Positions 45,987 through 54,472 of a stretch of 64,000 nt of DNA are shown in pieces. Below the pieces are notes generated by a model that worked only from the letters and a program-made list of their open reading frames with translations, did not search any database and was not told the DNA's origin. The translations under genes were made by a program, and so were the position numbers. This DNA is from Bacteroidales bacterium (lineage in GTDB: Bacteria > Bacteroidota > Bacteroidia > Bacteroidales > UBA932): assembly GCA_017617655.1 (NCBI GenBank), contig JAFZVU010000018.1:1-64000 (forward strand). Direction: 5' to 3'. The stretch's first letter is position 1. Each line of letters opens with the position of its first letter.

Positions 45987-46428
45987 CCTCGTCTCCTCCG
46001 AAAGAAATCTCGTCCGGTTGCTCGTTTACATCATCGCTCTGATAAGGGAAGTATTCCGACAGGGCATTGCCGACGGCCTCCACTGCGGCTATTATGCCTT
46101 CGGTGAAACTGCCGGCTGCAAAGGCCACCTTCATTCCGGCAAGGATGCCGTCCCAGAAGCCTTCGGGAATCACCTCATTGATGGCCACATCACCCACGAT
46201 GGCGCAGGCCCGGGTTTCGTAGGCCAGATAGATCACCACGCCGTTGCGGGCCGCAGTGTCGTACATCTCCAGACGGTTGAACACCTTGACGGCGCGCTCC
46301 ACCGGGTCTGTCTTGCACTTGGGCTCGACATGCACCCTTATCTCGCCGCTGGTGCAGTCTTCAGCACGGACAATGGCTTCCACTATCCGTTTCTGCTGTT
46401 CTTCACTCAATATGGGGATCGGCTTCAT
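45967..46428 (-). CDS. TPM-domain protein, cytoplasmic or loosely exported
   Basis: A 153-residue protein with a compact TPM domain (about residues 8-130; LSEEQQKRIVEAIVRAED, NGVVIYLAYE, GDVAINEVIPEGFW) and an acidic tail ending in DEDEDEED. No signal peptide is apparent. The two-TPM arrangement usually follows lemA in Bacteroidota; here lemA is missing and a FISUMP lipoprotein gene takes the upstream place. It overlaps both neighbours (4 nt and 20 nt), so the three genes are translated together. Confidence 0.9.
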   Translation of the reverse strand: MKPIPILSEEQQKRIVEAIVRAEDCTSGEIRVHVEPKCKTDPVERAVKVFNRLEMYDTAARNGVVIYLAYETRACAIVGDVAINEVIPEGFWDGILAGMKVAFAAGSFTEGIIAAVEAVGNALSEYFPYQSDDVNEQPDEISFGGDEDEDEED

Positions 46429-47456
46429 TCCTTCACCTCAACGACAACGTCAGTAGGTCTTACGCACCTTACTGAGAAGGCCATCTTATCGACATCGGCG
46501 AAGTTGACGCCGCAGTAGTCGGCATCGAAATAAATATAGCGGTAATAGGCGCGGTCGGCACTTCTGGCGGCTGAACTCCACCACATGCCGTAGCTCCCGT
46601 AATCACGGTAGATCTCGGTAGTAGTCTTCATACCGTAACCGGTCGGAAGGGCGTTCCAGCCAACGGTGTTGGCCTTTTTGTTGTCAGGAGACAAGGGCCA
46701 CATCTTCTGGCCGTTGAGATATGCTTCCACAGTGAGCTTCTGGCCCAGGCCTGCCCAGTTCGACAGGAAAGGCATAGGCACGCCTTTGTTCAGAGCCGCA
46801 CCGAGACTCTCCCAGTCTTCGGCGGTGGGAATGCTCCAGCCTTCGGGACATGCTCCCTGAGGGCCGCCGGCAAAGCCTTCGCCGCCAACTCCTCCAGTCG
46901 CTTCGTTCCATGTGTAAAGCCTTCCGAAGATGCTCTGCAGGACTTCGCAGTCCATATAGCAGCTGCCAGCTCCGGCCCATTTCAGATTCTCTGCGAACCA
47001 CTCCAGGCCGTTAACGTAGGCGGTGTGGTACTGCTGGCCGTCTCGGGGGTCGGTAATCAGCCCGCCCTTGAAGGTGCGGCCGGTGAGGGATCTGAGAGTA
47101 TCGATTATGACTGCTGTCTTGCTGCTCTCCAGTTCATAATAGCCGTAGGCATTGGTGATGACGGTGACCTTGAGATTGCAGGGATCTTCCGGGGTACGGA
47201 TGGTAAGGCGCTTGCCGAGCAGGGTGTCTTCGTAGATAGCCGGGATCAGCCATTTTACTTTGAAGGCGTCGGGATAGACAACTCCGGTAGCTTCGAGGTC
47301 GATGAGCTGGGAGCAGGGGATGAACGCTTCAAGCTCGAAATCGGTTTCGCCGACCATGTGGGTATATGAAGGATCGGCTTTTTCTTCGCAGGACACTGCG
47401 AACAGGCAGGCTGCTAATACCGATATCAGGCAGGCGATTCCTCTAATCTTCTTCAT
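46425..47456 (-). CDS. FISUMP-domain lipoprotein
   Basis: A 343-residue predicted lipoprotein. I start it at the ATG at 47456 (MKKIRGIACLISVLAA), because a TTG start 24 nt upstream would overlap a -7 box. The lipobox is AVSC (Cys22). Residues about 30-125 are a beta-rich region, followed by a FISUMP/DUF1566-type module (TDPRDGQQYHTAYVNGLEW, then SIPTAEDWESLG and WWSSAAR), a C-type-lectin-like fold found in surface proteins of Bacteroidota and Fibrobacter. Function unknown; probably displayed on the cell surface. First gene of an operon with two TPM genes. Confidence 0.88.
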   Translation of the reverse strand: MKKIRGIACLISVLAACLFAVSCEEKADPSYTHMVGETDFELEAFIPCSQLIDLEATGVVYPDAFKVKWLIPAIYEDTLLGKRLTIRTPEDPCNLKVTVITNAYGYYELESSKTAVIIDTLRSLTGRTFKGGLITDPRDGQQYHTAYVNGLEWFAENLKWAGAGSCYMDCEVLQSIFGRLYTWNEATGGVGGEGFAGGPQGACPEGWSIPTAEDWESLGAALNKGVPMPFLSNWAGLGQKLTVEAYLNGQKMWPLSPDNKKANTVGWNALPTGYGMKTTTEIYRDYGSYGMWWSSAARSADRAYYRYIYFDADYCGVNFADVDKMAFSVRCVRPTDVVVEVKE

Positions 47457-47477
47457 CGTGGCTATTGGTCTGAAATG

Positions 47478-47504
47478 CAAATATAAGTATTTATTGTAAA
47501 TTTG
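47478..47504. promoter_or_regulatory. divergent -7 boxes for FISUMP operon and apbE
   Basis: TATATTTG (minus, 47485-47478) is 21 nt before the lipoprotein start, and TAAATTTG (plus, 47497-47504) is 36 nt before apbE. Both overlap longer in-frame extensions of the two genes and so support the shorter starts. Confidence 0.6.
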
Positions 47505-47540
47505 CAGGCGGTGGCAGCCAAAATCGTGCCACCGGGCCCT

Positions 47541-48575
47541 ATGAAACGCACGTTGTTGTCATTGATGATGCTGACACTGGCGCTCTGCTCCTGCAGCCGT
47601 GATCGCTATGTAACTCTGCAAGGCTTTGCGCAGGGCGGCACATGGTCGGTGAAGTGCAGCCTGCCGTCTTCCGTGCTGCGGCAGGACGTTCAGGATGCGC
47701 TGGACAGCGTGCTGGTGGTAATCGACAATTCCATCTCGGGATACAACAAAGGATCCATCCTCTCCCGCGTCAACAACGGAGAGCGGGTGGCTCTCGACAG
47801 CGTGTTCATAGACATCTTCAATATCTCCCGCGACATCTGGCGCAAGAGCGGCGGAGCTTTCGACCCTTCGGCAGGGCCGCTGTTCGACCTCTGGGGCTTC
47901 GGCTTCGCGGACAGCACGGCTACGGCGGAGCAGAAGGTGCAGATGGCGGCCGGCATGAAGGAGTACATCGGCATGGACCTCTTCAGCTTCGAGGTTACGC
48001 CGGAAGGCACTTTCCTGGCGAAAGCTGACGAGCGCTGCCGGCTGAATTTCAACGCAATCGCCCAGGGCTACAGCTGCGACCTGATGGCTCGCATACTGGA
48101 GGGCTTCGGCAGCAGCAACTACATAGTGGAGCTGGGCGGCGAGATCGTCTGCAAGGGCCAGCGCGAGCAGGGCGGCCCGTGGCGTATCTGGATCGACAAG
48201 CCGGAGGACGGCAATGATGTGTCCGGAGCGCTGAAGCAGGATGTGGTGTCGATAAGCGACTGCGGCCTTGTGACGAGTGGCAACTACCGCAAGTTCTACG
48301 TTGAGGACGGGCAGAAATACTCACATACGGTGGACCCGGTGACGGGCGCTCCGGTGCGGCACTCGCTGCTGAGCGCTACGGTCGTGGCCCGCGACGGCGC
48401 CACCGCTGACGCATACGCCACCTGGTTCATGGTGATCGGCACCGACGCCGCCCGCCAGGTCATCTCCACCCAGCTCGCCTCCGAAGGCGTCGAGGCCTAC
48501 CTGGTCTACGGCGACCAGGACGACATGCGCGTCTGGCACACCCCGGCGCTGCGGCTGGATTCGGAGCGGCGATAA
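47541..48575 (+). CDS. apbE: FAD:protein FMN transferase (ApbE), lipoprotein
   Basis: Attaches FMN covalently to threonines of periplasm-facing flavoproteins such as NqrB/NqrC or RnfD/RnfG. The 344-residue protein starts at the ATG at 47541, giving a lipoprotein signal (LTLALCSC, Cys17 or Cys19). Family motifs: GAFDPSAGPLFDLWGFG, NFNAIAQGYSCD, ELGGEIVCKG, LVTSGNYRKFY and SHTVDPVTGAPV with the FAD and magnesium-binding residues. Length normal. It stands alone; no Nqr or Rnf genes are in the window. Confidence 0.94.
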   Translation: MKRTLLSLMMLTLALCSCSRDRYVTLQGFAQGGTWSVKCSLPSSVLRQDVQDALDSVLVVIDNSISGYNKGSILSRVNNGERVALDSVFIDIFNISRDIWRKSGGAFDPSAGPLFDLWGFGFADSTATAEQKVQMAAGMKEYIGMDLFSFEVTPEGTFLAKADERCRLNFNAIAQGYSCDLMARILEGFGSSNYIVELGGEIVCKGQREQGGPWRIWIDKPEDGNDVSGALKQDVVSISDCGLVTSGNYRKFYVEDGQKYSHTVDPVTGAPVRHSLLSATVVARDGATADAYATWFMVIGTDAARQVISTQLASEGVEAYLVYGDQDDMRVWHTPALRLDSERR

Positions 48576-48578
48576 GCA

Positions 48579-50297
48579 CTACTGATTATTATGTGAAGCC
48601 AGCCACTCCGAGGGGGTCTGGCCGGTGCGGGCCTTGAAGTTGCGGAAGAAAGTCACTTCGCTGGAGAAGCCAGACTCTTCGCTGATTTCCGACAGGCGCA
48701 TGCCGGGATTATCGCACAGCAGCCGCTGCGCATAGCGGATGCGGTAGCCGTTGACATAGTCTACGAATGAGCAGCCGGCCTTGCGGTTGATGCAGTCGGA
48801 CAGGTAGCGTACGTTCGTGCCGAGAACCCGCGACAGATACTCCTTTGACAGGTCTTTCTTGCGGAAGGCCTCACCCTCCTCCATAAGCACGGCGATCCGC
48901 GCCATCAGGTCGTCCATCCGGCGCTCCATCTCAGCCTCGTCGCTGACTGTGCCGTCTGCGTTCTGACCTTCGGCAGCCTCGCCAGCCCGGGCTGAACCCA
49001 TCCGCTTCTTTCGCAGCAGCCAGACAAAGATTGAGATGAGGCTAAGTGCAGCAAGACCAGCCAGCAGCCACCACAGCAGAGATACTTGCGCCTTTTCGGG
49101 CTGTTCAGTACTCAAGATATATGCGCTGGCAAGGGGGTGGTAATTGTCGCTTTCCAACCCGCCGACGACAGCAAGCCGGCCGCCTGGCATGAGGGTAATG
49201 GCTTGGTACATTCCGGCTTCGGGCATTTGAGCGCAGTAAAGCGTCAATGGTGCCTTACCGCCACGCATTGCCTTACCGTATTCAACTTTCAGGAAATACA
49301 GATATTGCGACGGCGAAGGGCTCCAGTTGACCAGAAAGGCAGATTCTGAAGCTTTGTCAACTAACAGGCCAGCCCATATAATCTGTTCACCGTCGATGCC
49401 AGTCGTCGGAATAGAGCTTTCAGTCTCCAATAGGGAGAACCCCTCTCCCACCACTTTAAGGATTCCTGTCTGCCCGTCCTCTTTGTGCTGGACAGGGATC
49501 AGCCAGGCATATCCATCTATGCTTTCGTCACCTATGAAGAATTGCGACATCTCACCGTATTCACTGACAATTGGATTCCACTGCTCTAGGAAGGGAACAC
49601 GGAACGCATCACCCTTCAGGCGATCGACAAATACAGTATCCAGCTGTGCACCAAAATTGTCGGAACTACTTACAATAAAGGCGTCATCGGAGCTGACAGG
49701 CAGAATGAAGGGAAGTGTCCTGCCCTGGGATGATGCTTTGACCTGATATCCGCCGTCTTTCGGATTATAGACTGAAATGGCATCTTCCCGATACCAGTTG
49801 CCGCTGACCAGGAGCGTTCCGTCAGCCAGTCGGGCCGCGCGGAGACGGCTGCGGCGCATGTCAAGGATGGGCAGGGGATCGAATGTATGGGATGACGGAT
49901 CGTAACTCTCCACTCCCCAACTCTGCCCGCGTCCGAAAGACTGTTCGCAACCACCAGCAATGATAATTTCACCTGAAGGCATTGTCACCCATGTGCCGAA
50001 ATCATGCGGGTAGAGTGTTTCCAGCAAATGCCAGCTGCCGTCCTTGTAATACTCGGCAGTTTCAGTCAGAACAAAACCAGTCGTATGCCCTCCGATTACC
50101 GTCAACTCCCCGCCGGGACAAGCCAGAACATGCCCGGCTCGCGGCACGTTCAAGTCCGCCAGCCGCTCCACGGCCACCGGCCGGAACGATGCGTCGTGAG
50201 AGGCCGACGTCACACCATACCCCGCCGGACCGGAAATCTTCCCGGCACAGGCAACGCAGAACAGGAGCAACAGCGGCAATAGTTTCTTGAGAGGCAT
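48579..50297 (-). CDS. membrane-spanning AraC-type regulator with kelch-like sensor domain
   Basis: A 572-residue one-component regulator. An N-terminal export signal (residues 1-18; a lipobox-like CVAC is present) is followed by a beta-propeller-like region of kelch-type repeats (about 30-395; AGHVLACPGGELTVIGG, ITLMPGGRLAVVGG), a membrane helix (about 404-427, WWLLAGLAALSLISIFVWLL), a linker and an AraC/XylS helix-turn-helix pair (about 465-570; FSSEVTFFRNFKARTGQTPSEW). It should sense something in the periplasm and act on DNA at the membrane. It lies 66 nt downstream of the FISUMP adhesin-like gene on the same strand, a likely target. Confidence 0.88.
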   Translation of the reverse strand: MPLKKLLPLLLLFCVACAGKISGPAGYGVTSASHDASFRPVAVERLADLNVPRAGHVLACPGGELTVIGGHTTGFVLTETAEYYKDGSWHLLETLYPHDFGTWVTMPSGEIIIAGGCEQSFGRGQSWGVESYDPSSHTFDPLPILDMRRSRLRAARLADGTLLVSGNWYREDAISVYNPKDGGYQVKASSQGRTLPFILPVSSDDAFIVSSSDNFGAQLDTVFVDRLKGDAFRVPFLEQWNPIVSEYGEMSQFFIGDESIDGYAWLIPVQHKEDGQTGILKVVGEGFSLLETESSIPTTGIDGEQIIWAGLLVDKASESAFLVNWSPSPSQYLYFLKVEYGKAMRGGKAPLTLYCAQMPEAGMYQAITLMPGGRLAVVGGLESDNYHPLASAYILSTEQPEKAQVSLLWWLLAGLAALSLISIFVWLLRKKRMGSARAGEAAEGQNADGTVSDEAEMERRMDDLMARIAVLMEEGEAFRKKDLSKEYLSRVLGTNVRYLSDCINRKAGCSFVDYVNGYRIRYAQRLLCDNPGMRLSEISEESGFSSEVTFFRNFKARTGQTPSEWLASHNNQ

Positions 50298-50363
50298 CTG
50301 AAAGGTTCTATTACAACGACTTGAACAAAGATAGCAAATCTATGTCTTATTCAGTGTTGACAC

Positions 50364-52211
50364 TTAATCCACCCAGACTGCGCGGACAGGAAGACCGTAG
50401 GCTCGATTGTCTTCGCTGTTTACCCAGACTGAGGAAGATGAGAATGTTAAATACCAAGCTTTTGTGTCGGCCCCAGTTAGCGAACGTGTCCAGCAATAGC
50501 CCCAGCTGCCGGATAACGACGTCCTGATTCCGCTGCCGTCACAATTGCTCAGTGCAGGGATGAATATGGATTTGCCGTTTGACTTGCTGGTAATCAAGCG
50601 GCCGTTTACGCCATCGACAGTGGTCCATACAACTGTGGTGTAACTACTGTTAATCAGCTCCTCGCATTGCTCCTTGGAAGGCATACGCCAATGACTGCCC
50701 CAGTTCTGGTATGCGGCATCATCTTCCACGTCCAATTCCGTCTTACCCCCGTTATTATTGTATTTCGTAAAGGTGCTGCCGCCATCGGACGTGTCGAAAT
50801 AAGTGCTCCAAGAGAAGTTTGCCTTCCCATTTTTATAACCAGAGGTTTCGCCCCATGCAAAATAGTCGCCGTACTCGGTCTGCGACGATGCGCCGACATT
50901 CATGTTTGCCCACATTGTACGGCTGGGCAGGCCAAGGTCAATAGCCACCGGTCTCACGGTTACAGGACGCACGGGATATCGGCGATTACGAGAGACGTTC
51001 TCCATTTTATGAGTGGAACCGCCGACGTTGAAGTACCATGCGTAGTTAATGTCGCCACCCTCTGTTGAAGACCAATAGCCACCGGTATAAGTATCGTTTG
51101 CAGGCAGGAACAGGAAGCCTCGTGAGGCCTTAACAACGGTACCTTGATGACCATGAACCGTTATCCAGGTATAGGAACAATCGCTGGAGTTGATGATCAA
51201 CTCAAATTGCTCTTTTGTCGGTAGTGATACACCAAGTGAATTAGTCTCGTTAAATTGATATTGGGTTCCAACGGATTCGGGTACAGACTGACCATAATTG
51301 CAGGTATGCCACCATAATCCTGAATTGTAGTCGTCGTCCGTCAACTGGACCAACTTGTCACTTCCCACGGCCTGCCACTTGCTGTCGCCGTTGGCCGGCA
51401 GTTTCACGGAGCTGTGGCTGGCGAGAGTCTTGCCGGTGACGAAATAATCGTGACGCTCGGTACCATCGGCCTTCGATTTGGCGAAATAGTAATTCGTACC
51501 ATAGCCCCAGCTGGTAAGTTTCCCGCTGAAAAGGTAGCCGCCGCTATAGGCATAGCCAGGCATATCGTGAGCCGCCGTCTTGTCGGTCGTCTCGTTGACC
51601 GTACCGTCTGAGGAGATGGAAGCCACACCGACAGGGATTACGGCATCACAGCCGAGAGAATAGGCTTCATCTGCAGCGCTGGCATCTTCTACGAAGAACT
51701 GAACGTAGTCATCGGGAATCGTCATATTGAATGCGCCGGAAACAGTGTTGCTGGCGACAGTATATTCGAGCGTGGCAGTCAGGTAGTATGCGTAATACGT
51801 TTTGTTGAACACGAAGCTGCTTGTGCCATCGGCAGATACCGTGGCATCGCTGCCGAAGGGCAGGAATACAGCGCGCATCGTGCCCGCATCACCGTTTTTC
51901 AAGCCCAGTGCTCCTGGAGTTTCTGTTGATCCGTCATATTCGGATGCCGTCCAGGCCGAGCCGCTATAAATCATCTTCAGGAACTTCGGCGCGGCGACAT
52001 TGCTGAAAAATACGAAAATAGCGTCTCCATCTTCCCAGCCGTCTTTGACAGCTTTGGTTCCGGCATCCGGGTGTTTGGCTTGAAGGTTAAAAACTATGGG
52101 GCTTGCAGATGACGGCTGCGGTAAGGTTTCATCTTTGATAGTCTCAATTGACTCTACCGTACAAGAGATGACGGCAAGAATTGCGAATAACGACAGAATA
52201 TATTTTTTCAT
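50364..52211 (-). CDS. fimbrillin-like lipoprotein with two FISUMP-type modules
   Basis: A 615-residue predicted surface lipoprotein. I start it at the ATG at 52211 (MKKYILSLFAILAVISC, Cys17), which overlaps the stop of the 46-residue gene before it by one base, rather than at 52217. The N-terminal part (about 30-290) resembles fimbrillin-family proteins (IVFNLQAKHPDAGTKA, DGWEDGDAIFVFF). Two C-terminal C-lectin-like FISUMP modules follow (about 310-425 and 430-615); both carry a (P)(S/T)KEQxExxINSS segment and end in YPVRPV or GLPVRAVWV, so they look like a tandem duplication. Likely an adhesin or pilus-tip-type protein. Composition is less GC-rich than neighbouring core genes. Confidence 0.85.
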   Translation of the reverse strand: MKKYILSLFAILAVISCTVESIETIKDETLPQPSSASPIVFNLQAKHPDAGTKAVKDGWEDGDAIFVFFSNVAAPKFLKMIYSGSAWTASEYDGSTETPGALGLKNGDAGTMRAVFLPFGSDATVSADGTSSFVFNKTYYAYYLTATLEYTVASNTVSGAFNMTIPDDYVQFFVEDASAADEAYSLGCDAVIPVGVASISSDGTVNETTDKTAAHDMPGYAYSGGYLFSGKLTSWGYGTNYYFAKSKADGTERHDYFVTGKTLASHSSVKLPANGDSKWQAVGSDKLVQLTDDDYNSGLWWHTCNYGQSVPESVGTQYQFNETNSLGVSLPTKEQFELIINSSDCSYTWITVHGHQGTVVKASRGFLFLPANDTYTGGYWSSTEGGDINYAWYFNVGGSTHKMENVSRNRRYPVRPVTVRPVAIDLGLPSRTMWANMNVGASSQTEYGDYFAWGETSGYKNGKANFSWSTYFDTSDGGSTFTKYNNNGGKTELDVEDDAAYQNWGSHWRMPSKEQCEELINSSYTTVVWTTVDGVNGRLITSKSNGKSIFIPALSNCDGSGIRTSLSGSWGYCWTRSLTGADTKAWYLTFSSSSVWVNSEDNRAYGLPVRAVWVD

Positions 52212-52351
52212 TACCATACCTCCTCTTCATTATTCATTCCATTGTAGGTTGCACTAACATTCGCTTTAAGATTACTCTCGCAGAGGATTCCCTGCGTCTG
52301 GATGTCGATGACCTCGCTCTCGGGCGGGCAATAAGCTTGTTTTGTCGTCAT
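52211..52351 (-). CDS. 46-residue protein coupled to fimbrillin-like gene
   Basis: A short gene starting at the ATG at 52351 (MTTKQAYCPPESEVIDIQ) and ending NEEEVW. Small proteins of this shape, with a Tyr-x-Pro-Pro-Glu start, a central Cys (GILCES) and an acidic-tryptophan end, recur directly upstream of surface lipoprotein genes in Bacteroidales. Its final codons GAG GAG contain GAGGAGG, which acts as a Shine-Dalgarno for the next gene, whose ATG overlaps its TAA, so translation is coupled. Function unknown; it could be a peptide product or a translational leader. Confidence 0.7.
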   Translation of the reverse strand: MTTKQAYCPPESEVIDIQTQGILCESNLKANVSATYNGMNNEEEVW

Positions 52352-52470
52352 GATTGTTGTGGGATTTGTTTTGGACAAAGTTACGGATGCCCATTCGGGC
52401 TCAACTTTCAAAACGAGAAAACCCGACTTTCAAAACGTGTATCCGACTTTCATATCGAGAAAAGGTAGCG

Positions 52471-52610
52471 ATCTGGCCCGCGAAACGCCCCTTTGCGGGG
52501 CCGGACGCATCCCGAACCGCCATCTGGCCCGCGAAACGCCCCTTTGCGGGGCCAGACGTCTCCCAAACCACCATCTGGCCCGCGAAACGCCGGTTTGCGG
52601 GGCCGGACGA
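52471..52610 (+). repeat. three tandem 51-bp palindromic repeats
   Basis: Copies start at 52471, 52522 and 52573 (the third is partial). Each has the core ATCTGGCCCGCGAAACG, then CCCCTTTGCGGGGCC or a CCGGTTTGCGGGGCC variant, so GGCCCGCGAAA can fold back on TTTGCGGGGCC. The spacer reads GACG, then CTCCCAAACCACC or a near version. The same unit occurs inverted at 56.02-56.26 kb. Confidence 0.85.
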
Positions 52611-52669
52611 GTGAAATCCTATCCCATTCGCCCGTGTTTTGCAACCGGCTGACTGTCTGCCAATAGCGT

Positions 52670-52704
52670 AAAGTCCTACCCCTTGGAAACGGAGGTAGGA
52701 CTTT
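52670..52704 (-). terminator. terminator downstream of PAP2 gene
   Basis: AAAGTCCTACC (52670-52680) pairs perfectly with GGTAGGACTTT (52694-52704), 26 nt after the stop codon of the PAP2 gene. A longer T-run is lacking. Confidence 0.75.
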
Positions 52705-52729
52705 GCTTTAAACACTGATATTAAAGCAT

Positions 52730-53341
52730 TTACGCAGCACGCGCAAACCGACGCATCACAAATCTGTAAAGCCAGTATGCTGCGAAGGCGAAGAGCAGGC
52801 CGCAGGCTATGCCCGTGACCACGTCCGTGGGGTAGTGCTGGCCGAGGTAGCAGCGGCTGTAGCAGATGAGCAGCGCCCAGACCAGCGACACTATAGTCCA
52901 TGCCCTGCGCCTGATGATAAGCGAGGTCGCAACAGCAAAGGCGATTGTGTTCGCGGCATGGCTGGAGAAAAAGCCGTAGAGATTGCCGGGGCCGGTGATG
53001 AGCCTCATCATGCTGCGGAGTTCCGCATCGTAGCCGGGCCTCGGACGACAGACGGCATTCCTTACGATATGTCCAAGCAGGTCGGTGCAGACGCAGCAGG
53101 CAAGCACGGAGAGCAAAGCTGCGAGCCCGGCCTTCCACATCTTCGCCCCGCTGCACTCGCGGTGGTAGAGGCTGCGTTCAGAATATACTTTCGGAATGAA
53201 GACGGCTATCGCGGCGATGAGGTAAAGAGGATACCAGATCGCCACCTTCGACATGGTCGTCATCAACTGGTCCGCCCAGGGAGACGTCCAGTGATTGACA
53301 GCAAGAAGCAGTTGTTTGTCAAACTCGATAAGCCGTTCCAT
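52730..53341 (-). CDS. PAP2-family membrane phosphatase
   Basis: A 203-residue inner-membrane phosphatase of the type acting on undecaprenyl pyrophosphate, phosphatidic acid or phosphatidylglycerol phosphate. It has five or six hydrophobic helices and the three family blocks: RNAVCRPRP (with the preceding residues), SSHAANT with the catalytic His (about 128) and SRCYLGQHYPTDV with the second His (about 168). The amphipathic N-terminus IEFDKQLLLAVN is typical. It follows gcvT after 9 nt. Confidence 0.92.
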   Translation of the reverse strand: MERLIEFDKQLLLAVNHWTSPWADQLMTTMSKVAIWYPLYLIAAIAVFIPKVYSERSLYHRECSGAKMWKAGLAALLSVLACCVCTDLLGHIVRNAVCRPRPGYDAELRSMMRLITGPGNLYGFFSSHAANTIAFAVATSLIIRRRAWTIVSLVWALLICYSRCYLGQHYPTDVVTGIACGLLFAFAAYWLYRFVMRRFARAA

Positions 53342-53350
53342 GCGCCGTCG

Positions 53351-54460
53351 TTACGCCTTGTAGAAAGGCAGCTTGACGACCTTGGCCTTAAGCAGGCGGC
53401 CGCGGACGCTGATGTAGATTTCGCTGTCCACAGCCTTGTGCGCTGCATCAACATAACCCAGACCGATGGCCTTCTTTACGGCGGGACCCATCGTGCCGGA
53501 AGTGACATGGCCGATTACAGCGCCGGAAGCGTCGCAGATGTCGTAACCGTGGCGGGCGATGCCCTTGTCCACAAGCTCGAAGCCCACCAGGCGGCGTTTG
53601 ATGCCTTCAGCCTTGAGCTTCTCCATATAGGCCCTGTCGATGAAATCGCCCTTGGCGTCGTTGAACTTGGTGATCCAGCCCAGACCGGCCTCGAGGGGTG
53701 AAGTGGTGTCGTCTATGTCATTGCCGTAGAGGCAGAAACCCATCTCGAGACGCAGGGTGTCGCGGGCGCCGAGGCCGATGGGCTTGATGCCGAACTCCGC
53801 TCCGGCCTCGAACACAGCCTTCCACAGCTTGTCGCCGTCCTCGTTGGCTACGTAAATCTCGCATCCGCCGCTGCCGGTGTATCCGGTGGTGGAAAGGATG
53901 GCGTCATGGATGCCTGCGATGTCGACCTTCTTGAACGTGTAGTACTCCATCGACATGATGTCCTGCTTTGTGATCTTCTGGATGGTCTCCATGGCCTTCG
54001 GACCCTGCACAGCCAGCTGGCAGATCTCGTCGGAAGCGTTGTAAAGCTCCTTGCCGGGGGTCATGCCGAACTTCGGGCCGATGCTGCACAGATGATTCCA
54101 GTCCTTGTCGATGTTGGCGGCATTGACGGCCAGCAGATAGGTCTCCTTGTCGATGCAGTAGACGATCAGGTCGTCGACGATTCCTCCGCGGCCGTTGGGA
54201 AGGCAGGTGTACTGGGCTTTGCCGGGATACAGGACAGACACGTCGTTGCTGGTCACATACTGAAGGAAGGCGGTGGCTGAAGGACCCTTCACCCAGATTT
54301 CTCCCATGTGTGAGACGTCGAAGACGCCGACGCCGCAGCGGACGGTGGCGTGCTCGTCATTGATTCCGGTATATTCGATAGGCATCAGGTAGCCTGCGAA
54401 CGGAGCCATCTTCGCTCCAAGCGCGATATGTTTGTCTGTAAAGACGGTTTTCTTTTCCAT
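53351..54460 (-). CDS. gcvT: glycine cleavage system T protein (aminomethyltransferase)
   Basis: Transfers the methylene of the aminomethyl-lipoyl H protein to tetrahydrofolate and releases ammonia. The 369-residue protein opens with [21 protein letters not shown] and has [10 protein letters not shown], the conserved aspartate in [19 protein letters not shown], the arginine-rich [16 protein letters not shown] and the C-terminal barrel ending in [14 protein letters not shown] residues. Complete. The other glycine cleavage genes (gcvH, gcvP) are not in this window, and no glycine riboswitch is seen. In an operon after the SPOR lipoprotein gene. Confidence 0.96.
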   Translation of the reverse strand: MEKKTVFTDKHIALGAKMAPFAGYLMPIEYTGINDEHATVRCGVGVFDVSHMGEIWVKGPSATAFLQYVTSNDVSVLYPGKAQYTCLPNGRGGIVDDLIVYCIDKETYLLAVNAANIDKDWNHLCSIGPKFGMTPGKELYNASDEICQLAVQGPKAMETIQKITKQDIMSMEYYTFKKVDIAGIHDAILSTTGYTGSGGCEIYVANEDGDKLWKAVFEAGAEFGIKPIGLGARDTLRLEMGFCLYGNDIDDTTSPLEAGLGWITKFNDAKGDFIDRAYMEKLKAEGIKRRLVGFELVDKGIARHGYDICDASGAVIGHVTSGTMGPAVKKAIGLGYVDAAHKAVDSEIYISVRGRLLKAKVVKLPFYKA

Positions 54461-54472
54461 TATCTAATAGTG

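Larger units (their letters stand above)
52352..52729. other. 378-nt intergenic region with repeats and terminator
   Basis: Contains TTTCAAAACG and TTTCATATCG words near 52408-52457, three 51-bp palindromic repeats (52471-52610) and the terminator of the PAP2 operon. The long open frames crossing the repeats are artefacts of a repeat period divisible by three. Confidence 0.7.

Noticed and set aside
52471..52610. Possible CRISPR array
   Set aside because: Only three units, the spacers are similar to each other, the units are palindromic and recur inverted elsewhere, and there are no cas genes.
52401..53156. 251-codon open frame across the 51-bp repeats and PAP2, and similar frames at 56.0-56.6 kb
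   Set aside because: The repeat period is a multiple of three, so every copy stays open in the same frame and gives repeated LARETPLCGA-like strings. It continues antisense or out of frame through real genes.
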